A stretch of 64,000 nt of DNA from NCBI RefSeq assembly GCF_026262505.1, contig NC_067205.1, positions 2,666,001 to 2,730,000 on the forward strand, written 5' to 3'. The position numbers and the translations under genes are program-made. Shown one piece after another: positions 27,790 through 36,048 of the stretch. The notes beneath the pieces are model-generated. The model did not search any database, was not told where the DNA came from, and saw only the letters and a program-made list of their open reading frames with translations. Source of the DNA: Trichomonas vaginalis G3. Taxonomy: Eukaryota > Parabasalia > Trichomonadida > Trichomonadidae. The stretch's first letter is position 1, and each line of letters begins with the position of its first letter.

Positions 27790-28692
27790 ATGCAAGATCC
27801 TGACTCAGAAACATGTTCGTCAACCGCACATAATTATTCTGAGTATGATGCAGCCGATGAAAAATGTAATGAAGAAATCAGCTGTATCAGTGTATCTGAT
27901 ATTGAAACTATAATTTTGTAATTTCTAGAAATAAACAGCTGGTTTCATCACGAATCAAACGAATTAATCAATTCCTGACCGAAAATCCTAATTACCTAAA
28001 GAATTTTTCTCCAAAAAAGCTATACATTGCTTTTGAATTATCTAATTATGATATTGAAGAGATGAAAGAAAATTTAATAAGTGAGAGCTTCATTGAAAAT
28101 CTAAATAATGAGATATATAGAAGAATATCCATAACAAAAATTAATAAAGAGCAAGCAAAGCTAAATCTATCCGAATTACAGATAACATCTCTTGAAGAAA
28201 AGAATGGATGGTCTGAATCTGATATTAGATATTTTTTAACGTTAATAAGTCAATATGAAAATCCTGACTTCATTGACTGGACATCAATATCAGAATACTT
28301 CTCAAACCAGACAGAAAAATCATGCCAAGCTCTTTATGCAAATCTTATCGAGCAGAAAATCATCCGGCAAAAAAATGAAAAGAACTACATCATTGCAACT
28401 AGATTCCGTTACTAAACAAAATGTAAGTAAAATTACATCATTGAGTTTTATAAAAGGCCAACACATTTTTAATGTTGGTAAAACATTGTCACAATATGAT
28501 AAAAACAGCATGCTCAATCCTATGCCTGGATTTATTGACCCAATAACATATAAACCGATGTGCGTCCCTGCAATTTCTAAAGATAGTTACGTTATTGATT
28601 ATAATACTTGGATAAAGGTTATTCAAGAAAAGAAATGCAACCCATTCACAAGAAACTATGCTTGTCATTTGCGTGACGATAGGTGTCTTTAA
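27790..28692 (+). pseudogene. SANT/Myb-like plus U-box-like host gene, disrupted by frame changes
   Basis: Three consecutive open stretches lie in different frames: 27790-27921 (acidic N-terminus MQDPDSETCSS), about 27920-28415 (contains GWSESDIRYFLTLISQYEN, IDWTSISEYFSNQTEKSC, a SANT/Myb helix-turn-helix pattern), and about 28374-28692 (PGFIDPITYKPMCVPAISKD, then VIDYNTWIKVI, CNPFTRN, a U-box-like pattern as in E3 ubiquitin ligases). No trichomonad-type intron (GTAYGT start, ACTAACACACAG end) is visible at the junctions. So this is a host gene with two frame changes, either a pseudogene or affected by sequence errors; two or three separate short genes are the alternative. Confidence 0.55.
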
Positions 28693-29202
28693 GGAATAGC
28701 ATTGTGTCATCATAGTGTCTTGAGTTTGATTTTTTCGATTTTGAATTTATTTTGTTAATTTTTCGCACAAAAATTCTATTTAAAATCGAAAAGTAAAACG
28801 GCAAACATCTAGTATAATACATAAACAATCTATATACTTAAAATAAAAGATAATTATTTTTTCAATGGTGTCTGAACAAACCGTATGACACTATTCAAAA
28901 ATTGAAAGAGTCTTGCGGTTTCAAAAGACACCCACAAAATAGACGATAGGGCAGACACCATTGAAATTTACCCAATTCTATATGATTTTACCCTTTAAAA
29001 AATTTAAACATAGAAACTGCGATAGAAAGATTTGCATGATACAATGCTATCTAGCATATGATATTATATGTTTATATCAAGTAAATAATGATGCGCTGTC
29101 TATCCTATTCAAATAAACATATATTAACATATGCTGATAAATTGTTTTGCATCATGAAAACATTTCTACTTGGTTTATTAAGAAAATTCTACAATCGAAG
29201 TT
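28693..29202. repeat. Hairpin-bearing flank left of Polinton A
   Basis: Two large inverted repeats: 28861-28965 (TTCAATGGTGTCTG with CAGACACCATTGAA) and 29053-29135 (AGCATATGATATTATATG, then TTTAT, with a mate having about three mismatches in 23), the latter perhaps extending to 29034-29159. They resemble the hairpins right of Polinton A at 50344-51350. No gene. Confidence 0.65.
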
Positions 29203-29938
29203 AGTATCCCTATCAAGGGTACGGAGGCACTGCGCGCCTTCTTACCCATTATATGTGAATTTGACACTTTACAAAACCCTTAACGTATATTTTACAACAT
29301 AAACGACAACACCAATTTAACCTTAAATATTTACAAAACCGCCAACCACTTCACCTCACTAATGTAAAAATAAACGTTCTCACTTACAAAAGTATTGCAA
29401 CTCCTCCCATTGCTGTGCTTCACATAACAGCTCATAATCTTCTGACTCACTTTCTTCTTCATATAGGTCAAAGTCACTGTCAAAATAAATGTTAGTAAGT
29501 TTTGACAAAGCTAATGAAACACGCTTACCGTTTGTATCTATTGCTTGTATAAACTTTCCATTATGTTTGTAGTCATAAACGCTCAAACTAACTTTACCCT
29601 TTCTCCCTCGTATCTGATAGAATGTATTTTCACGAGGAACGAAGAACAAGTTCTTGAACTCATGACCGTTGTAGTTTGTTATCTCAATAGTTTTCGTCAT
29701 TTACATAAAAATAAACTTAAAAATAAACTTAAAAATAAATGATATCACTACCTTCACGCGTATGAAAACATAGCACAAAAATAAATTTAGGTGAAGCGGT
29801 GAAATCTCACCTCTTTTTTCACCCGGTTTTTCACCCACAATAAAAAATAAACTTAAAAATAAACGTTGTCAGAGGTGAAAAAATAAATTTAGGTGAAGCG
29901 GTGAAATCTCACCTCTTTTTTCACCCGGTTTTTCACCC
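29203..29938. repeat. Left terminal inverted repeat of Polinton A
   Basis: The 736 bases match 49608-50343 inverted. The outer end has two possible hairpins (GTATCCCTATCAAGGGTAC, then GGTACGGAGGC with GCCTTCTTACC). It contains a 106-residue gene and two GGTGAAATCTCACC palindromes at 29798-29811 and 29900-29913. Confidence 0.9.
29380..29700 (-). CDS. Terminal-repeat protein resembling an HNH C-terminal domain (left copy)
   Basis: A 106-residue protein, MTKTIEITNYNGHEFKNLFF at the start and an acidic tail (YEEESESEDYELL). Its core (TIEIT.Y..H.F, then DTNGKRVSLALSKLTNIYF) lines up with the last 75 residues of the HNH endonuclease of Polinton B (TIEITDYGKHTFEF, DTDGKHVQILLNKFKKLY). The gene points to the element's end and is duplicated in the other repeat (49846-50166). 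The leader has TTTATTTTTAAG repeated. A DNA-binding role at the element ends is a fair inference. Confidence 0.75.
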   Translation of the reverse strand: MTKTIEITNYNGHEFKNLFFVPRENTFYQIRGRKGKVSLSVYDYKHNGKFIQAIDTNGKRVSLALSKLTNIYFDSDFDLYEEESESEDYELLCEAQQWEELQYFCK

Positions 29939-29946
29939 CGTTGAAT

Positions 29947-30483
29947 TCATTGCTTTATAACTCTCTTCCTTGGTTTCTTTTTAGTTGCTTTCTTTACGTC
30001 CGTCTCCAACTTGACTGTCTTTCTTCTTCGTCCATAATGATACCAATTACTTCCACCAGTCAATGGGTCAAATGGTCTTTCGTAAGGGTTTCCATACATT
30101 CCATAGGGACCATACGGAAGAACTACTGGTGGAAGTTGTGGAGAAGAAACATTTTCTTTAGTTCCATCGACTCTATTTAAATGTATTGTTTCACCTTTCA
30201 TCTGGTCATTAAAGTCTTTTGCGTGTTTTGAAAACTCATCGTCCTTTCCTAAAGCATTTTCCGACTCAGTCGCAACCAAATTGGATGCTTTATTTATGAG
30301 CCCTATTTTATTTAATCTTAACTTCTTTGCAACCCAGCCCCCAATCTTTCCTTTATTTGCGTCTAATGTCTTTGAAACTCTTCCTCCACTCATTTTATTT
30401 ACTGCGTCATAAGCTCCAAGTGCTTTTGCTCCAAATGCTAATGCTTTTGTTCCCATTGCGCCTAAAGCTGCCCAAGCTACCAT
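29947..30483 (-). CDS. Virion-type protein with hydrophobic N-terminus and basic tail
   Basis: A 178-residue protein. The first 30 residues (MVAWAALGAMGTKALAFGAK) are Ala/Gly-rich and amphipathic; the end is strongly basic (KKATKKKPRKRVIKQ) and a middle segment is Pro/Tyr-rich (VVLPYGPYGMYGNPYERP). It occupies the place of the amphipathic MG proteins of Polintons B and C. A membrane-active or DNA-condensing minor virion protein, as adenovirus VI or VII, is possible by analogy only. The next gene starts one base upstream of its ATG on the same strand. Confidence 0.6.
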   Translation of the reverse strand: MVAWAALGAMGTKALAFGAKALGAYDAVNKMSGGRVSKTLDANKGKIGGWVAKKLRLNKIGLINKASNLVATESENALGKDDEFSKHAKDFNDQMKGETIHLNRVDGTKENVSSPQLPPVVLPYGPYGMYGNPYERPFDPLTGGSNWYHYGRRRKTVKLETDVKKATKKKPRKRVIKQ

Positions 30484-30708
30484 TTACACCATATTAAAAT
30501 CATCTCTCTTCAATATTATCTCATAAAAGTTCTCGTTACTGGAGAAAGTCAATGAAACATAAACATTCTCACGGGCTTCGCCCTCACCGCTTTGCGGTCT
30601 ATCTAACTTCTTTCTTATATCATCTATACGCTTCAAAATGTCTGAACAATTGCTAACATCTTCTACAACAGTTATTTCATCATGAATGACTTTCATGAAC
30701 AAGCTCAT
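30484..30708 (-). CDS. 74-residue protein carrying a GC-rich palindromic insert
   Basis: MSLFMKVIHDEITVVEDVSN at the start; unknown family. Around 30569-30602 the coding strand has ACCGCAAAGCGGTGAGGGCG followed by AAGCCCGTGA, a GC-rich palindrome plus tail also seen at 41778, 45563 and 46952, encoding DRPQSGEGEAREN here. The gene abuts both neighbours without spacing. Confidence 0.5.
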   Translation of the reverse strand: MSLFMKVIHDEITVVEDVSNCSDILKRIDDIRKKLDRPQSGEGEARENVYVSLTFSSNENFYEIILKRDDFNMV

Positions 30709-31590
30709 TTAATATGCAATTAAAATCATTTCAATAATGAGTCCATCATTTCCATCTTTAGGTAGCACAACATCTTTCATTGAAGAAGGTTCAACAAGTC
30801 TTATGTTAAACTTACTGACAAAGTTTGTTATACTATAATGCTTCGGTGGCGAATACATGTAGTTTGAAAGACATAATATAGATTCTTCAGCAAATTCACT
30901 TATACTGGATTTTATAACAATGTTCTCACGAGACCAAACGCCACCAATTGAAAAACTTGTAAGCAATCCTGCTGAACCTTCAACTGTAAACGTCGATGGT
31001 AACATTCCACGAAGGTCATCTATTGACATCTTTGAGTCACTGAATTTAAATATTTTCTTAAAGCAATCGTCATTATCTAACCATGCAATAGCTTTGAAGT
31101 TTTCATTCGAATATACATCTGCTTCATTAAATGTAAAACCTGACTTCTTTGCAGAGACGACTTTAAAATCTATTGCATTTGTTTCAAAATTATATGCTAT
31201 GGTAACTTCTGAAGGTAATGGGTGTCCTTCTGCTATAAGTTGTTCTTTCAATACCGTTTGAAGCTTTGTGTTAAAAACTTTCATGTCATCTCCTGTGTCT
31301 AGGTTCACAAACACAGCAACAGGGAAACTATCTTGCTTCTTTGTTTCATCATTATATCTCAAAACATTAAAGTTCTTCAATAATATTGTTCTTCCTGCTG
31401 GAATACTTCGAACCTGTCTGATTTCAATAGCTTTCTCACCTCCTACATACTCTACCCAGTGTCTTGGATATTCATAAGTATACTGACTTTCTTGAATTTT
31501 GGTTGGTTTCATCATAACGTGTTCATAGTATATCTTTATACTCTTGTCAGTTAGACTCGGTGCTATGTTCTGAATATTTCTGACTTGCAT
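30709..31590 (-). CDS. Polinton structural-type paralogue, 293 residues
   Basis: From the chosen start MQVRNIQNIAPSLTDKSIKI. It shares with the 282-286 residue proteins of Polinton B the segment YEYPRHWVEYVGGEKAIEIR (compare FDYPLRWLRDPSVTKAIGF) and an end with VVLPKDGNDGLIIEMI. The frame is whole. I chose the inner ATG because it faces the ATPase ATG across a 16-base spacer, the rule for divergent pairs in these elements; the longer frame would run into the ATPase gene. Likely a capsid-associated protein; penton is one possibility. Confidence 0.65.
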   Translation of the reverse strand: MQVRNIQNIAPSLTDKSIKIYYEHVMMKPTKIQESQYTYEYPRHWVEYVGGEKAIEIRQVRSIPAGRTILLKNFNVLRYNDETKKQDSFPVAVFVNLDTGDDMKVFNTKLQTVLKEQLIAEGHPLPSEVTIAYNFETNAIDFKVVSAKKSGFTFNEADVYSNENFKAIAWLDNDDCFKKIFKFSDSKMSIDDLRGMLPSTFTVEGSAGLLTSFSIGGVWSRENIVIKSSISEFAEESILCLSNYMYSPPKHYSITNFVSKFNIRLVEPSSMKDVVLPKDGNDGLIIEMILIAY

Positions 31591-31606
31591 TTTTAATGGA
31601 GATAAA
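31591..31606. promoter_or_regulatory. 16-base divergent spacer
   Basis: TTTTAATGGAGATAAA is all that separates the ATG of the 293-residue gene from that of the ATPase. TTTWAT on one side and ATAAA on the other recur in all such spacers here. Confidence 0.6.
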
Positions 31607-32499
31607 ATGAAGCATTTAATACATGACGTAGATGAAGACATGAATGAAACTACAGACAAACTTAACTCTTCTCTTATTCTTCCTTTCAGCAAAGATTATG
31701 AATTCTGTTCAAATGGTGTGTATTTCTATTGTGGAAAGATGGGGTCAGGAAAGACATTTAACCTCATTCGTCATATACTCATAACAGAGCGTTTAGGTCA
31801 AGATTCATATTATGACCAAATCATTATATCAGCAACTTCAGACTCTATGGACTCAACAGCGAAAACATTCATGAGTAAAGTTCAAGCATCTGTCGTTAAA
31901 GTTCCAGACAGTGAACTCATTGAATTTCTTCAACGTTACATTCGACGTAAGAGAAAATATTATGCCATCGTAGAGTTCATACAGTCAGGAATGCAAAAGA
32001 CCTCTGAGGAGATGGAAAGAATTATTGACAAACACCACTTACGTCAGTACTCAGGAGTTTACGATATGAAACGACTTACAAACTACATTCTGTCAAAACT
32101 TTCAAAATACCCCTTCAAAAAGTATCCTTCAAACACTCTGCTCGTTTGTGACGACTTCGCCGGAAAAGGTTTAGTGTCAAAGCCTGACTCGCCATTAGCT
32201 AACATCATTACTAAAGTCAGACATTACACTTAACTGTAGCAATACTTATGCAAACATGGCGTTTTCTTGCTTTAAACATAAAACGTCTCATAACTGACTT
32301 CGTTATCTTTCAAGGTTTCTCACGTTATGATATTGAACTCATTTGGAAACAGTCAGGTATAACATTACCTTTTGAAGAAATTTGGGAAGCATATAAGTCT
32401 CTCATCTCTCCTCGTTCATACCTTGAGATTCATATCATGACTAATACCATTAAAGTCAAAATATTCCATGGGAACGACCAACATTGTTTTAAAGTTTAA
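31607..32499 (+). pseudogene. DNA-packaging ATPase (FtsK/HerA class), broken
   Basis: A Walker A loop YFYCGKMGSGKTFNL near residues 38-52 and a Walker B strand NTLLVCDDFAGKG near 178-190 identify the A32/FtsK-HerA packaging ATPase that pumps Polinton or large-virus DNA into capsids. Length over the whole region (about 290 codons) is normal for the family. The copy is broken, with about one break. It starts 16 bases from the divergent structural gene and its end overlaps the end of the 32416-32736 gene on the other strand. Confidence 0.85.
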
Positions 32500-32736
32500 C
32501 TTCAATTGACTGATGGTAAACAAATTCCATGCATCTCTGTCGCCATTTCTGTTAATATTTTTGCTGTCATTCATATCATCCACTTCCCCATCCGTTAGCT
32601 TTTGAGGATATGCGTTAGAATAGCTGTTCTTAAATGAAGGCTTTTCACCTTTGAGAGCATAAACTCTATAACTTTCTGCATACTTTATGTTTGAACCTCC
32701 TGAGCCATCATTGACATAAATTTTTATAGGTTCCAC
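32416..32736 (-). CDS. 106-residue protein, unknown
   Basis: MEPIKIYVNDGSGGSNIKYA at the start, then polar residues and an end with MLVVPMEYFDFNGISHD. No domain is recognised. It overlaps the end of the ATPase region tail to tail and the end of the next gene upstream by 13 bases, the tight packing usual in these elements. Confidence 0.5.
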   Translation of the reverse strand: MEPIKIYVNDGSGGSNIKYAESYRVYALKGEKPSFKNSYSNAYPQKLTDGEVDDMNDSKNINRNGDRDAWNLFTISQLKLNFKTMLVVPMEYFDFNGISHDMNLKV

Positions 32737-32888
32737 CCTTTGTTCATGTTCCTGCTTCTTCCCTTAGCTCTTTTGTTCAGTAGTTCTACATCTTTATACA
32801 CAGCACCTGTCTCAGTGAATTCAACAATATTTTCATTCGTTAGCTTTACATTCAAACCCTTGTCGAGTATATTGTTCATTTCATACAT
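32724..32888 (-). CDS. 54-residue protein, unknown
   Basis: Start chosen at MYEMNNILDKGLNV because TTATATG-type AT-rich leader lies directly before it; the longer frame would run through the leader and into the divergent gene. The end is basic (KRAKGRSRNMNKGWNL). Its ATG lies 25 bases from the divergent ATG at 32914. Function unknown. Confidence 0.45.
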   Translation of the reverse strand: MYEMNNILDKGLNVKLTNENIVEFTETGAVYKDVELLNKRAKGRSRNMNKGWNL

Positions 32889-32913
32889 ATAAAAGGTTTT
32901 TATTCTATATGAA

Positions 32914-33528
32914 ATGAGAAGCAAATCCATCTTAGCTGGTGCCGTTAATGTTCCAATTGAACCAACATCAAATGTTGACTCACGAACGACAAACAATATT
33001 GTCATAAAGAACTATAGTTCAGAGTGTTTGAAAGAAAAAGAACCAGAACTTAAGTCGGTGAATTTAAACTCAGCTTCAAACGCTAACGCTACATCAGATG
33101 TTAAGTTAGAGTATCCACCACTGGACCAAATTCTTTCAAGAGAAGCCAACGACAATCCTTACACAAATGTTCAAACAAATCCTTCAGATAACGTAGACCA
33201 TTACCTTCTTCAGTTATATCAAACTATCTTACTCAAAGACGATAAGAAGCTTTTGACAAATCTTATAAGTAAGAACCAAATAATTCTAACAAAGGAGGAC
33301 CTTGAAAATATTATATCACGAATAACAGGAAAGCAATGTGTCATTGACTATCTCGACCCTGAAATCGAATGCTGTGGTCAAACGCCAATATTCATGAAAA
33401 TAGGTAACATCCGCATCATTGAAATACCAGGTACTCTAGGAGTTGAGTTTAAGTATAGATATTCGAACGAGTATACAAAACTATCTACTTACTATAAGCT
33501 TTGTTTGAAATATGTTTTAGTAAATTAA
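32914..33528 (+). CDS. 204-residue protein, unknown
   Basis: MRSKSILAGAVNVPIEPTSN at the start, then polar and low-complexity up to about residue 80, then a compact domain with YLLQLYQTILLKDDKKLL and a segment YLDPEIECCGQTPIFMKIG. The paired cysteines could bind metal. I do not recognise the family. Its frame is whole. Confidence 0.5.
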   Translation: MRSKSILAGAVNVPIEPTSNVDSRTTNNIVIKNYSSECLKEKEPELKSVNLNSASNANATSDVKLEYPPLDQILSREANDNPYTNVQTNPSDNVDHYLLQLYQTILLKDDKKLLTNLISKNQIILTKEDLENIISRITGKQCVIDYLDPEIECCGQTPIFMKIGNIRIIEIPGTLGVEFKYRYSNEYTKLSTYYKLCLKYVLVN

Positions 33529-33552
33529 AGCAGTCAGTTAGTCAAAAAAAAT

Positions 33553-33825
33553 TCAAGTTAGCAATTTGTAATATCTATCCAAAACTTCTTCAACACTATT
33601 GAACTCATCTTCATAATGCAAACCTAATCTTATTGACTTGGTGCAGTTCTCACTAACACAATATAGCGCTTTGCTCTCGGCGCCTTTGACGCCTTTTTCT
33701 GTTCTCTTGACTGACTTAACTAACTCATTTGTTTCATCAAACAGCAACAACCAAAGTTCATGACCTAATACATAACATTCATACTTTATATTTTTAGCTC
33801 TGAGTTCTCTTGTAAGCCGTTGCAT
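33553..33825 (-). CDS. 90-residue protein, unknown
   Basis: MQRLTRELRAKNIKYECYVL at the start, then LGHELWLLLFDETN and an acidic end. Unknown family. Its start overlaps the end of the 33786-34562 gene by 40 bases on the same strand. A short GC-rich patch (GGCGCCTTTGACGCC, near 33677) lies inside. Confidence 0.45.
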   Translation of the reverse strand: MQRLTRELRAKNIKYECYVLGHELWLLLFDETNELVKSVKRTEKGVKGAESKALYCVSENCTKSIRLGLHYEDEFNSVEEVLDRYYKLLT

Positions 33826-34562
33826 TTAATATTTTCTAAAAAGTCAACTTCAACAGTCATTCGCACTGGTGCCTTCAGTACTACGGGCTCGCCTTGAAAG
33901 TCAACTAGTCTGAATTGCATGTCTTTCAAATTATGAGGACTAATGCGAACCCATTTACCTAAATGAGTTGCTATGACAGGAACGTTTGGAATGAACATTG
34001 AATTTACTTCATAACAGAAAGACTTATATTCTACTGAACCTTTACTATTAACTCCTGAAATACCTGTGACATTAGCTATTTTTGACTCAATGTACAAACA
34101 ATTGCCATAACATACGTATGGAACAGATTTCATCTCAATCGTTTTGTCAACACTTTTCAAAGGAAATGTCATATGGTATGCTCCCAGAATCAATTGAACT
34201 CTATGACTCATTCGTGTTATCTTAAACTCCTTCACATAACTGAACTTCAAAACTCCTGCAATAAGTTTAACATTCATTAAGTTTTCTCCGTTATCCTTGT
34301 TTATTGTAGTATTTATGAGAGCATTTAACACTCCAGCTAATGTTTCCATCTTATATTCTACATTATTGTGAAATCTTATTTCGTGCTTCTTTCCATCTAT
34401 TTCAAGCTCCATGAAATCTGTTTCGTCAGTTATAACGAATGAAGCAATAGTATTAAAGTCAACCATTCTGAATGCAAGTGCCTCATTCTGTAGACCTAAG
34501 TTTGTTTGTAGTTTTACTGTCCCGTATTCGTTCGGGTCTGTACTTTGCAAATAGAACAACAT
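33786..34562 (-). CDS. Putative jelly-roll minor capsid / penton-like protein
   Basis: From MLFYLQSTDPNEYG the protein has 258 residues, beta-rich in character, with no membrane helix. Near its end LVDFQGEPVVLKAPVRMTVE matches the style of LVDANFVPVKLLCPMYLSMT in the 226-residue protein of Polinton B (93-773). I chose the inner ATG because it faces the ATG at 34580 across a 17-base spacer. The penton-like reading is inferred from size, composition and place among virion genes. Confidence 0.5.
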   Translation of the reverse strand: MLFYLQSTDPNEYGTVKLQTNLGLQNEALAFRMVDFNTIASFVITDETDFMELEIDGKKHEIRFHNNVEYKMETLAGVLNALINTTINKDNGENLMNVKLIAGVLKFSYVKEFKITRMSHRVQLILGAYHMTFPLKSVDKTIEMKSVPYVCYGNCLYIESKIANVTGISGVNSKGSVEYKSFCYEVNSMFIPNVPVIATHLGKWVRISPHNLKDMQFRLVDFQGEPVVLKAPVRMTVEVDFLENIKCNGLQENSELKI

Positions 34563-34579
34563 TTTATTCTCATTAAAAT
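34563..34579. promoter_or_regulatory. 17-base divergent spacer
   Basis: TTTATTCTCATTAAAAT lies between two divergent ATGs. The TTTAT...TAAAA layout matches the spacers at 15094, 17798, 31591 and 61524. Confidence 0.6.
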
Positions 34580-35563
34580 ATGAGTATAGCTGCATATGCG
34601 TATGAAGCTGACAAAGCTAAACGTTTATATTTTGGTCAATACTCTCTCACACTTACTGACAAATATATTGTTATTTCTGATGGAAATACTGAGAAATATA
34701 TAACATGGAAGGACTATGAAAAGTTTGACCCAATTTTAACTTCATGCACTATGCCATTCATTGAAAATGGTGAAATCGTCATGAAAGATAACACAACTGT
34801 CTCAAAGTCTGTTCGTGATATTTTAGACTACTTGCTTCATTTGGGTCCTACAGGATTTGACCCATATACAACTCAATGTCAAGTACCATTCATAAACGAC
34901 TCAGCAGAAATAAAACTCAAAACGTCAACAGTAGATGAATCAATTGCTGACTCATTGACAAAACTTCTTGATATAATAATGAGGTTCAATACATTCAAAA
35001 CAACATATGAAACCTTTAAGAAAAATTATGACGATTTCTTTAAAATTACATACATCGAGCCTACTGCTCCTCAAACACCAGACTATGCATGTCTTAAAAT
35101 AAACGCTGCACGGACACAAGTTAGAACACTGACTTTTGACGGAGATAATATCGTTAGAGGCGTTACATCTGGAGACACATTACTTACGAAAGAATACTTA
35201 AAAAGTCATATCAGTGATTTTGTGAAAATAGAACAAAGTGGAGGAGGTAAGAGTTGGTTAGGGTGGTTGTTTGATTTATTTTCAGCAGGTGCAACAACTG
35301 CATCTCTTATAACCATGCAAAGTGAGATAGACGCACTTTGGACTTTTCTTGGTGGCATAGATAGCATGAAGTTTTATGTTGAGTTTGCTAAATTGCATGG
35401 AAATACAGGAAGTTTCTTTGACGGTCTCAAAAATTTATGGGGTAAAGTAGCAAATAATACAAAGAAACTAACTAACTGGGCACTCAAACGTAAAGTATGT
35501 TCGACGGACTTGCTTACAACCCTCGTCTCGGAATTATTGAACCAATTAATTTACATCCTTTAA
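34580..35563 (+). CDS. Fibre-module protein 1, 327 residues
   Basis: MSIAAYAYEADKAKRLYFGQ at the start; a repeated theme TMPFIENGEIVMKDNTTVSK and QVPFINDSAEIKLKTSTVDE near residues 60-130; a glycine-rich hydrophobic segment (GGGKSWLGWLFDLFSAGATT) near 228-248. It is the first of three overlapping frames leading to the collar-type fibre, so probably a fibre or fibre-base component. The overlap with the next frame is 67 bases. This part of the fossil element may be broken. Confidence 0.5.
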   Translation: MSIAAYAYEADKAKRLYFGQYSLTLTDKYIVISDGNTEKYITWKDYEKFDPILTSCTMPFIENGEIVMKDNTTVSKSVRDILDYLLHLGPTGFDPYTTQCQVPFINDSAEIKLKTSTVDESIADSLTKLLDIIMRFNTFKTTYETFKKNYDDFFKITYIEPTAPQTPDYACLKINAARTQVRTLTFDGDNIVRGVTSGDTLLTKEYLKSHISDFVKIEQSGGGKSWLGWLFDLFSAGATTASLITMQSEIDALWTFLGGIDSMKFYVEFAKLHGNTGSFFDGLKNLWGKVANNTKKLTNWALKRKVCSTDLLTTLVSELLNQLIYIL

Positions 35564-36048
35564 TGGCAGCAAGAGATTTAGATGAAGAAGGAGAAGGAGG
35601 ACAAGTGGTTCAAACAATTGTTGAAAATCTACTGAATATATATCCTGAGTTTGAAGAAGTTTTAACAGCAACAAACACAACAATTCGTGAAAACAGTATA
35701 GCGTTTAACACTGAAGATAATATTTTAGACTATATGTTCATTGTTTTAGGTCAGTTAGCTAAGACAATAAAAGAGAAAGGTATTGACTCAGTCATAACAG
35801 TTGAAGATGTAATGTTAAGAAAGACTTTTGCCTCATTGTTTCAAGAACCAAAAGAAGTAGTTAGTCTTTATGAAGTTTTGAACGCAATGCTGACAAAAAT
35901 AAATGAAAGTGGCACTGGTGACATAAGTGAAGCAAAAGTTGTTGAACTTCTTTCACAAAAAGCGGACAAAGACCATGTTCATTATATAAGTTCAGATGAA
36001 CAGATTATAACGGACTACCACGGATATTTAACACAGGATGAAAAGTGA
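35497..36048 (+). CDS. Fibre-module protein 2, 183 residues
   Basis: Helical and acidic (EDNILDYMFIVLGQLAKTIK), ending in a fibre-type unit LLSQKADKDHVHYISSDE. It overlaps the start of the next frame by four bases. The KADK.H.H unit ties it to the fibre that follows. Whether it is an independent gene is uncertain; the module may be broken. Confidence 0.45.
   Translation: MFDGLAYNPRLGIIEPINLHPLMAARDLDEEGEGGQVVQTIVENLLNIYPEFEEVLTATNTTIRENSIAFNTEDNILDYMFIVLGQLAKTIKEKGIDSVITVEDVMLRKTFASLFQEPKEVVSLYEVLNAMLTKINESGTGDISEAKVVELLSQKADKDHVHYISSDEQIITDYHGYLTQDEK

Noticed and set aside
27900-28420. Spliceosomal introns explaining the frame changes in the SANT/U-box locus
   Set aside because: No GTAYGT donor with an ACTAACACACAG-type acceptor is visible at either junction.
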